Notes under the pieces: generated by a model
What the model was told of the DNA's origin: nothing
Database searches by the model: none
What the model saw: the letters and a program-made list of their open reading frames with translations, nothing else
Translations under genes and position numbers: made by a program
Source: Motacilla alba alba
Taxonomy: Eukaryota > Chordata > Aves > Passeriformes > Motacillidae
DNA length: 64,000 bases
Direction of reading: 5' to 3'
Assembly: GCF_015832195.1 (NCBI RefSeq)
Contig: NC_052016.1
Location: 27,053,129 to 27,117,128 of the forward strand
Shown here: in pieces, positions 51,314 to 61,400 of the stretch
How the letters are laid out: every line of letters starts with the position of its first letter
Position numbering within the stretch: the first letter of the stretch is position 1

Positions 51314-52649
51314 CCCTCTCCACCCTTCTGGAGGAGAGGTGCAATTCACCCAAGAAGACTTAACATTAAATAACTTTCACAGCATTATTATTTTTATTTC
51401 TGTAGTGTGTGGAATTATAGTAACAGAACAGACCCCCACTGTGTTAGGGACCTTAACAACAGAGTATAAAAAGACACTGTTTTCCCGAAAGTGTTTCAAA
51501 TTAATTATCCTTCTTCATTCCGGACACAGTCTCTGTACCTACAGCAAAGAAAAATCTTGTTTGCTTATTTATTTTGCTTGATTCAATTTAGAATAGACAG
51601 CTCAGTTTATTTTTCCATTAAAAAGATGATGCCAAGCTGAGTGCTAACATACATGAACTACAACCCCTTTGTTTTTAATAGGGGAGGAAGGAGGTAAATG
51701 CTTGTGATTAATTTGGCTCATCCTGGTTGAAAAACAATAAAGATTTGTCTTAACTGGCCATAAGTAGAGTGGATACTTTAAACACAAGCAAGCTACCTCT
51801 TAAGCTGTGGGTGACAGATTATCTCGGATATGGTATGAAAAATTAGCCAATACATTTACCATACCTTCTAGGAAGGCCTGTGATTAAATTTAACATAGCT
51901 GACCTTGTTGCCCTAAGTCTAATGATCCAGAATGGATAGAAATGTCCTTGATCCAGCTGGTGGTTTTTAGCGTTAGGCTTTAGTCTTATATAATTTATCC
52001 ACTTTAACCCCAGCACTGGTGCAATTGCTTAATGCACTGGCCTGTCACCTTGCAAATGGAATTTTTGGTCTGCTTGATGTAAAGTGGAATTAGACTCAAC
52101 TGCTTGCTGAGGCAACGATACATGGCTTCAGCCTAAGACAGTAAAGTCAGGGATTTACTCTGAGACCTGTACTGGTACAAAGGTGAGGGCTGAGCACTAC
52201 CCAATACACTGACATTTGTTTCAGAAGTGGAGGGAAGTGTCTTGAATATAGCTTCTGCAGGAGCTGCCTGTTAGAGCAAATGCTCACTTGTGCTGTGATA
52301 ATTCTCTTTTGTGACTGCTCTTTCAGCTAATGTATCCAATTTCTACAAATTTGTGCATGACTTAACGTAAGTATTGTGCATCATGTATCCAGCACATGCT
52401 ACCCAAACAAGCAGAAGAAAAGAATTCTCCAACAAAAGAATTACAAAATGCATTTTTGCTGCCTGAGTTACATTTCCAGTCTAGAGCTGTAGTCTTCAGT
52501 CTGTTAAATCTGTCTCTACAACCATGAAACAAGCATGCAACTTTTTGTCGCAAAATTTTAAGATCTTTGTGTCAGATCTTTCACTGTGAAAAGAGATTCA
52601 GCCCTGCCTTGTGCAGATCCTTTCCCAGAGTTGCAGGAGATAGCTGGCT

Positions 52650-53225
52650 TTGCCCAAACAAAACTGGCCAAGGACCCACAGGCTGTGTTTAGCTGAGACT
52701 CACAACAACACACATTGGGGCAACTCTGGGAGGAGCTCTGCAGAACTGCGAGGGAAGGAAATCAAATCCCAGCAGATGCCCAGCCTTTCCTCCAGGCAGC
52801 TGGGACACAGGAAGGGGCATGAAAGCTGCCACTCAAGCCACCAGGAAGTGTCCCGTGCTGACACTTTATTGTACTCAGGGGCCAACAGACAGCAATGCAG
52901 GATGTGCTTAACTCATAGTGTGGAGGATATTCCTTCTAACAACAGAAGAAATCACACCTGTGTTTTTACAGGCCACAGGAAGCTGAGTGAGGCACAGCAC
53001 TATCATGGCCACTTATGCAATTTCTTCTGCTTCTTACACTCAAGACCAGCAGAAAACTTTAATGAAACCCCTAGTTTCTGTCTTTTTTCCCTGTCTCTCA
53101 TATCATGTCTTGATAGGATATTTCCTGAAGAAGGTAAGGGTAGTTTTCCAAAAGGCTTGACCAAGGATGATGCAAAATTGCAAGGTTTTTGGGTTTTTTT
53201 TTTTTTGGTCCCAAAGCTGGAGTAA
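52650..53225 (+). other. 191-codon open frame containing an exon-like segment; probably not a gene
   Basis: This is the longest open frame in the window outside the GGAA array. The translation resembles no domain I know. It has scattered Cys and His without regular spacing and an aromatic-rich end produced by a T run at about 53189-53204. Inside it, 52972-53133 (162 bases, 54 codons, symmetric phase) is bounded on the left by a pyrimidine-rich acceptor ending ttttacag and on the right by a near-consensus donor, aag|gtaagg. A second acceptor-like site (cttgatag) lies at 53115. The segment could be an exon of a lncRNA or of an unknown transcript, but such pairs also occur by chance. The frame start has no special support. 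Confidence 0.2.
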
Positions 53226-53771
53226 GGATGTCCCTCCATTCCTTACCCTGAAGCAAATTTTTAATGACTTCTGAAGTTGGGGACATTCATATTTAAAGCT
53301 AAAGCTGTTCACTTAATCATAAGAGCAGTTGTAAGTTTTTCAGTGGGGTTGCATTTCAACCATAAGCCATCCCCTGGACACTTTGTATACCAGATGAGTC
53401 ACAAGGGAAAATTTGACAAACTTTTCGGCAGGGGGAATCAAAGCAACAATAAATTATCTGGCTACTAGAAATAAATATAGTTTCTGAGTGCACCTCTATG
53501 CTGGAGCACTTCACAATGCATACGAAATGCTCACACATCCTTCTTGCTATTCCACATTTTTGCACTCAGAACTGACTCGATATTAAAACCAGGTTCTTCC
53601 TAATTCTTACACCATCCGTAATTGAGAACACAGATTCAAATAGAAAAAAATCTGTTTACTAGAATAGTAAGTTAGTGTTTTTATAAAAAATTCAAATGGA
53701 TTCAAAAGAGTTTGCTCCTATATATTTCCATGCTTTTCTGCCTGCTGCTGATCATGTGATGGTATGAGTAG

Positions 53772-53821
53772 GCGTGTGCGCGTGTGTGTGTGTGTGTGTG
53801 TGTGTGTGTATCGTATGTGTG

Positions 53822-53873
<52 letters not shown>

Positions 53874-53895
53874 TGTATATGTGCATATATATGTA
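53772..53895 (+). repeat. Compound (GT)n-(AT)n microsatellite, alternating purine-pyrimidine
   Basis: A short GC/GT lead (gcgtgtgcgc) is followed by (GT)14 at 53782-53809, a small break (atcgta), a second GT run, and then a long AT run interrupted by single TG/CA steps to 53895. The alternation is strict apart from one break at 53811/53812. GT and GC alternation favours Z-DNA and the AT run can form a cruciform. Frames that read YIYIY or VCVCV here are artefacts of the repeat. Confidence 0.97.
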
Positions 53896-56800
53896 GTTGG
53901 GTTCTTTTCCCCAACTATTTGGAAACATTCCCTTAGATTTCTACAGAGTATAATGGCCCAGATCAGCGTCTAGATGCATTATTGCATAAAGCAGGGAACA
54001 ATAACATAGCAGAAGCAATATAAGGCATCCAGTGTAACAGATAATTAAAAGACCATATTTTTTTGCCTCAGGGGATTGTACTGTTTGAAAGCAAAACGAG
54101 GCAGAAGTGGGAGTCTTCACAAATCTGAATGGCAAGAGAAACCTCTGAGAAACACCAAGGTGGCCCTCTCAAGCAATGAAGGTGATGATCAATAGCCTAA
54201 CATGAAATTCTCACTGACAGAGAATTGATGGTCATCAGTTCAGTTGAGACAGAATTTCTTTCTTGTCTTGAGGAGATGATCTTCATAGAGTGGGCTTGAG
54301 GCATTTGCAGAACATTATTTTAAAGATATTTAGGTGTCTGATTTAATTTTTAGATGTAGAAATGGCTCTATATGTCTCTGACCTTGCAGTTTTGAAATCA
54401 TCGATGTTTAATCATTGACATAGTGACTGTGAGATTAAAGCTTTGCAGCAGAAGAAAGATGAAACTTTCAGTATTGATATTAATGTGCTATCTACTCTCC
54501 ATTAAGTCAAAATAACACTTGTAGAGCAGGTTTGCTGCTCCTATAGTTTTTTGTGTAATGAAGTTATGTCAGGAACAAATATGTCCAGATCCTTGCAAAG
54601 GTATAAAGCCATAGGTGTTATTAGAAGAATTTTTTCTCTATTTTTTGGGAATAGAAAATACTCTGAACAGTATTGCATCTAAGACTCTGGTTTTCAGACA
54701 GTCTCAGGCTCTGGTAACATAATTTTTCTAACATTTCTTTTAAAATTGTGTTGGTTATGGGAATCCAAGAGTGACTTTTTGTTGTTGTTGTTATTCTCAT
54801 TGTCTTCCCTTGGCTTGTTCATTTTACTTTTTGGCAGTCAGTAACAGCAGTGCACAACTTCCCAGCAGTATTCTTGAGCCTGGGTTTAGATAAAGCTTCA
54901 AGACCCTGATCATTTTTGTTCTTTGATCCAAGAGGGGTTTCTGTCTGAAGCTGAAGAAACTGTTCTTACCCTCCCAGACTCTAAAACACTGCAGCAGGGT
55001 TTCCATTCTTGTACATAAGGACCTGGCCAAACCTCCTTAATTCAGTGTAAAGACTCTCTTTGACTTCAACCAGATCTGGATCAAAAACGAATGAAAGGGG
55101 TATTTTTCTTGCTAGGCAACATTTCAGTGTTGTAACTATCAGACTGAAGGAGATGATGGGAGGATGGGTATTGGAAGTAAATGTCAAAGGGATAAAATAT
55201 AGGTAGAAGTAATTTAATTTTCCTTCTTTGTTGGGTCAGTTCATTTCATGTTGCAACTGAATACAAGCTCAGCTCACAGATCTTTGCAAAATCTTCCAGA
55301 CATAATGTGATTTGGGAAAATAAGTGGCCCACATTTGCTTGATGTGACAACATATGGGTATTAGCATTTTTTCATTTCTCCAATCAATATATGTAAAACA
55401 TCCAGAAGGAAAACAACTCATGCAATAGGACTTGGATTATTTTTTAATACTGTCAAGATTTTATCAGTCAGCAAATGAGATAAAGAAAGCATAAGTCAAT
55501 TTGAAATTACGTTGGACAGCAGTGAAGCAGACTCTCTCCTCTCAATTTGTGTCAGATTTTGGATTTCTTTTGTAAAGAAGTCCTAGTATTTTAGTAAGCA
55601 CATGGAATGGAAAGAGAGAAGGACTCTGAATTGCTTCTCTGCAATCCCTTTGCAAGAGCTGCTCTTTTAATTTCCCAGAGGTTACCAGCATGCTAACATT
55701 TTTTTTTGTATTTTAATTTGTATTATGAAGAGTGGGAGCAGAGAGATCTCGTTCAAAAATCCTTTTATTTTGCTCCTTGAAAATTCCTCACAATTAAGAA
55801 TGTCATATTAAAAAGTCATTGTGTGTGTGTGCGTGCATTGTTTTTTTTCCCTTTCCCTTATCCACTTCATACATCAGTTTCCCTGGCATTGCCACAAAAG
55901 ATGAAATTTACTGTACAATTGGATTGTGGCATAGGAAAAAAGGTAGCGGTCTGTATTAAGTTATTATTTTACAGTGTTCCCAAACATTTGTCCACCTGAA
56001 ATGGTTCAAGTGTGGCAAAAGAATTAAGGGAATATAATTTGACTTTGCTGTAAAGAAAACATTAGAACGCTTTCGTGCTCTCCAGCAAACAGTACAAACA
56101 AAAAACAGAGGCAAAAAATACTAAGATACAATTAAGGAGATACAATACATGTATCTCAAACTTGTAGTTAGGGTTGACTTAAACAGAATTTAATATAAAG
56201 ACACATTGCATTGCAAGTGAATTCTCATTTCAAAAAACACTAACAGATGTTTAATCAATAAGATGGACCATAAAGGGCCACACAATTAGTAGGTCTGAGA
56301 AATGTTCTTCTGTGATGTTAGAAAGCTGTAATTATGGACCAGATCTCATAAGTGCTTTGCACAGATGACACATAATACCAGTGTTCTAGCTTATAGAAAA
56401 GGCTGCATGGCACTTTTAGTACAATTACAGGCACGAAGACACAACAACCCTGATCTCAGAGAATCTTTTCAAATAAATATCAAAATTGCCACTGAATTAA
56501 AGGAGAAAAAAAAAGCTAAAATCAGCTCCTTTGATCCAGTTCCCTGCTGCATTTTTTGTCACATTCTTGCTCAGATGGGCACTGAAAACAACCCCACTTT
56601 CCCCAACATGCCTCCCCTTATACCTTAAGGTAGGAAACTCAAAACTGACATCTCCCTCCTCAGGATGGGAGGTTACATACAGCTGATGCAAGCCATGGTC
56701 CTGCCAGCATGAGACAGGACAGAAAGAAGTAGCCAAAGCAGATGAAAGCATCTTGAGGGAGTTCTAATTTTGCTTGAGGAGCAACACTTCTATGTCTCAC

Positions 56801-57840
56801 CAATAACGTTTTATATTACATACTCCAGTGTGATTGGGACCCCAGCTAAACAGCAGCCCATCATAGTCCCTCTACTATCTGTTACTTAGCTTCCATGGTA
56901 GGAGGGAGAGGTTCCCTGCTCCTGGAGAAGCACAGAAATGAGAATTATTGAAGTGATTTTTTTGAATCCTTGAGTCCTTGATTTTTTTGACAGTGCAATC
57001 ATAATGATGAGCAGAATTGCAGCTGGGAACGTGACTGGGCTCACGGCTGTGGTGAGAGTTCTTTTACCCTATCTTCCCTTCATAATTCTCTGTCTTTGTC
57101 AAAATATGACTAAAAATAGTGGAGGAAGTTAAAAAAAAAAATTATCCCTCTAAAAATAAAATAAAAGTCCTGGTTGTGCATCCTGGTCTTGAGTTTCTCC
57201 AGCAGAAAGAAGCCATTAGTTAGATAAGTGTTCTCCTGTCCACACACATTTGGAAACATAATCCTCCTAAATTGCTGGTGTTTCAAAAATGTTGCCTTTG
57301 TGCATGAATTTGAACTTCCATATTTAATGGTTTAAAAGAATCAATATAGCAATGTTGAGCAGTCGGGATTTGCCATACTTAACCTGTAATTACAGCTCCT
57401 TACTGAAAGTTATAGCTGGGCTGTAGCCCTTCAAATCTTAGATTAATCAGACTCAGCTTAGCGTCCTTGCCTATAAATTCCAGAAAGTTAGATTTATTTC
57501 AATATAGTTAATCATGAAAGTTTTGGCAACAATCTGAAGAGTATATTTTTTCCATGGGAAAGTGAAGGAAGAAATATGGTTGGATGGATTACGTAGTGAG
57601 GAGAAAAAGTCCCCTTCAAAAGCATGTTTTACAACTTAATTAATAAATAGTCCACTGATTGGCTGGTGCAGTGATAGGCTTCATTGTAGCTAATGAAGAT
57701 TCATCAGTGTATGCCAGATGAGAATCTAAAAAATAATACTTCATGTAAGATTTATAAATATTACAGAGGAAATATGTTGTCAGAAAATGTGAACAGTAGC
57801 CCTATTAATGTATTCTTTTAATTTAGTTATTCCCAAGGAG
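53896..57840. other. Unique AT-rich sequence
   Basis: No gene and no repeat family is recognisable. The frames are under 90 codons. A short GT run lies at 55820-55837, and runs of T or A lie at 55701, 55841 and 57131. The part at about 57290-57500 has a run of TAAT-type sites and resembles conserved non-coding DNA. Confidence 0.5.
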
Positions 57841-58227
57841 CATACATCTCATTGCTCCAGGTCTGACGCGGTGGGGGTCATTTTATCCCATGATGGATGT
57901 CCCAGGCACGTCCCATAATGTGCGTCCCATGAAGTGCGGCTGCAGGCTAACCCACAGACACACACGAGTGGGTCAGTGGGCAGCAGGGCTGGGACAGGTA
58001 ACAGCACCTGAACCTGCTGGGCACAGATCCCTGCACCGCACCCTTCTCCTGGCCAGCAAGGACCCCCACCTCTCCCTGGGATGAAGACCTTCATTCCCAC
58101 CTCTTGTAAGAGTGGCACCTGAAGGAGGGGGGACCTTCGTACCATGAGACAAAAACTGATACAGGAACAGGTGGGGAGGAGGACTGTGAGTAGAACAGGG
58201 GGAATAGAATGCCCGTGTAATGAAAGC
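57841..58227. other. GC-richer patch with short direct repeats
   Basis: This stretch has more G+C and CpG than its flanks, with about eight CpG between 57867 and 58139. It contains direct repeats of the gtcccat type. Overlapping frames (64 codons plus, 126 codons minus) are not recognisable. It directly precedes an old CR1 fragment, so it may be part of another old repeat that I cannot name. Confidence 0.35.
57910..57937 (+). repeat. Direct repeat, 2 x 14 bp
   Basis: gtcccataatgtgc is followed directly by gtcccatgaagtgc, which differs at two positions. A third partial copy (gtcccaggcac) lies immediately to the left. Confidence 0.75.
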
Positions 58228-58490
58228 AAACTGGGAAAAGCTTGGACTCTTTAGCCTAACAAAATGAAAGCTGAGATGGGGTCTGTTTGCTACCTATAAA
58301 TACATTACGAGGGTAAACACCAGGGTGGGAGGAGAGCAATTAAAGCCAAAGGACAATGCTGGCACAGGAACAAATGGGTCTAAACAGGCAATGAATAATT
58401 TTTGGCTGTGTAATAGAGCAAAGTTTCTGAGCATTGGAAGAGGGAGGCTCTGGGGCAGCCAGAGGGGACAAGATGGAGCTTAAATCTTCT
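58228..58490 (+). mobile_element. Old CR1 LINE fragment, plus strand
   Basis: The sequence 'actctttagcctaacaaaatg' (in two parts), 'ctacctataaatacatta', 'gagggtaaacaccagggtgg', 'ggacaatgctggcacagg' and 'aacaaatgggtctaaac' follows the order of an older CR1 subfamily that I recall from both birds and turtles. It then continues into the 'gagcattggaagagggaggctctgg' part (in pieces). It is strongly diverged and lacks both ends. The right boundary is uncertain by some tens of bases. Confidence 0.72.
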
Positions 58491-61400
58491 GAAGACAGTG
58501 TACTGACATGGCACAGAGACATGTTCTAGCTATGAGCTGGACCTGGTAACCTAAATCATCACTTTCCACCCTCTCCCGTCCCCTTCGGAGTCATCAGCAG
58601 ATGGAGGGATCTACCCCCCAGCTTAACCTCTTTGTCTACTCAGAGTCCTGTCCCATGCACTGCTGTCTTTCACTGGAAATGTCAGCAATATTCAAGTGTG
58701 AGGCATGCTTGCTTTGGGTAGGAACTATGCTGTCTTTTATATATTTTCTGTAAGTCAGGAATTCAACTTACCCTGTGAATGTGTATATATATTTTCAAAT
58801 AGGATGCCTTTTTAAATTGTATCAATTTTCTTCAAACTGAAGTAAAAAAGCAGTGGAAAAAGTCAGAAACTTGAAAAACTTATGAAGAATTTGATGTAAT
58901 TCTGCTGCTAATTTGTTTTCATAAAAGCCTTTATGGAAGCAGTCAGACTAACTACAAAAATATTTTTTGGATTATTTTTGATTGTTTGTTTCATGACCTT
59001 GCATTTTTTCTTTCCAGTCAGTATATGAAAACATAATCTAATTTGATGTACCTCATGAGAAGAGACTTAAATCCAATTTTTGTGTATGGCAGCATCTTCT
59101 GATACTTGAGATGGCATATAGTACTTAGGCAAAATGGCTGGGATTTTCTTACCTCTGTTTTGTCTTTGATAGTCTTTGCTGCTCATAACTACTAGCTGGT
59201 AATTGCTTGTATGTACATATATGTGTGTCTATACATTTAATTAGATTTTATTTTATGTGTTAATTTTTTTTTTTCTGAATGCTTTCAAGAAGACACAAAT
59301 TTGTTCTCAACTGTGTTTCAAATTTTCAACTATCAGCAAAAGACAACAAAACCCAGTTCAGATTTCAGCACTTTCTTAAAGCCATCAAGACCCCGTTTTA
59401 TTCAGTAACTCTCTGTTTAGGACATTTACCTTGTAGGATGTAGGTACAGATTAAGTCCCTCTCTGCACGAGGGCATCTTAACATCCCAGCACCTCCTTTT
59501 CCAGTAACATGTCCCAAGGCTTAGATTTGCACCCTGCTCAAAAGGCTGGGAACAGAGAGATGTTCTCAATCCTTCCTGTTGGTGTTACTCCACTTTGGAT
59601 CAACAACTGGGTCCCTGATGTTTTAGCATTCTGACCAGCAGCTGCAGAATCACTTGTGCTCCCTCACCAAATATTTAAGTATGCTATCCAAAGTGGAGCA
59701 GTTTGAGCAAACCTGCCTGAGGGAGTCCAGCTTCAGTGTGCACTAATAACTTAGCAGCTGAGAGAGAGACCTACTTGAAAGGTAAGAAACCTTGGGTCAA
59801 ATCATTGCTTTGAATCTGTAAAGTGCAAAATAATAATTAAATTACCTACTTTAATCTGGACCCTATTTTCACCTTTTGTAAGTGGGTATTATTTATTATT
59901 TTTGAAAAATTTTATTTTATTATTATTTAATTGAACCAATATTTTTTTCCTGGCTCAATTGCCAAATTGAACATTTCCTGCTGATTTGTGGTGGGTTCAC
60001 ATGGAATATTTCATGATGCTGCAGTACCATTTTGTCCCATTGATTGACTAAGCACAGCAGCTCTATGCCACTCCATACATTGCAAATCTCAGGACTTGCA
60101 GGCAGTACACCACATTGTAGAGTAGACAGACATTTGAACTGGTTTTAGTTATCTTGGGTACTGAAGCAGAATAGCCACATTAGCATGATACAAAAGTAGA
60201 GTAAATTAGCCCTGGAAATGTTGCACCCATTACTGTCACTACCAATTACAATAATTAATGTTATTCATCTCTAGGCAGCGAATTAAAACTGAACTAACCC
60301 ATTAGTAACTGAATGTCACTGCAACTGGAGGGTTGTTGGATTGCCTGCGTGAAGGTGGTGATTTCATTTCAGTTCCTACTGGCAAATGGCCATGTTCTTT
60401 AAATGAATAATAAATGAATACACAACAAGCAAAATCTTGGCTCCCTGGAGCTCTCCATTAACTGAAATGGTGCTGGACGCAAACACATCTGTGTCAATTA
60501 TTGAAAACTTTATCATGATACCAGATATTTCTAGGGTTTAGTACAGAAGGGAGCTGAGGATAGAATGAATCATGGAGACTGAAGGTCAGTATTTCTCCTT
60601 TAGAAAATCCCTCTAGAATAAGGGTGCTCACGTGCCATTTATAAGTTTTAGTAGATAAATGAGTGCCTGCTCCACTGCTGTTTGTTTGCACTATTTCCTG
60701 TTTGTTTATTAAATGATCACTTACAATGAAACACAGGACACAGTCTGGGCACAAATCACCCCTCAGTCACAACACATTGTGTTACTATAATGAGATTATT
60801 TTATGGATTTCTGTGTAAGCACACACTAATCAGTTCTCCAGGACTGTTCCAAAAAATAAAATAGAGCCTAAGTTTTAGAGACCCATTAGTTGTAATTTGC
60901 TAAGCATGGGAAAGAAAATCTTATATTCAATTCTATAAATAGCTACTACAATTAGACAATAGTTAAGCCTCTTCAGCTGATTTACTTCATTTGTCGGTAG
61001 GGTATTTTCCAAATCTGATGTTTTCTAATCCTTATACTCGTAATTCCTGTTTAACGTATCCATTGGCAAGCTGACACACTTGACACCCAACCTCCCAATG
61101 TGGTTTCTTCTTGCTTGCCCCTTGGTGAATGAGAAACAAGCAAGGAGAATTAAACTATCAAAGGAAGAAAACAAGACTCATGCTATTTATTAAAGAAAAC
61201 TATGAACAAGCTCCATCTGGAGGGGTTTTTTTGTTGGGATGGCTTTTTGGGAGGGTTGGGCTGGATATTTTTGTTCTTGTATTTTTTAACATGACTTTTT
61301 CTGTGCAATGTACAGGACTAGAAATGGGCCAGAATTTTAACCCTAGTGTGGAACTGACAACATCTAGCTACCAGTCTGCAGAAACATAAATATTTGTTGT

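Larger units (their letters stand above)
40224..52649. other. Unique AT-rich sequence
   Basis: About 12 kb with no supportable gene. The frames reach 126 codons (41598-41978, minus strand) and are not recognisable. It holds an A/C-rich simple patch at 43311 and a tandem doublet at 51287. Two stretches (48650-49300 and 51880-52110) have dense homeodomain-like and bZIP-like sites and resemble conserved non-coding DNA. A patch at 43450-43740 looked faintly LTR-like (attaaagcctgc) but could not be supported. Confidence 0.5.

Noticed and set aside
53702..53973. Frames of about 70 codons rich in YI and VC pairs
   Set aside because: They are translations of the GT/AT microsatellite.
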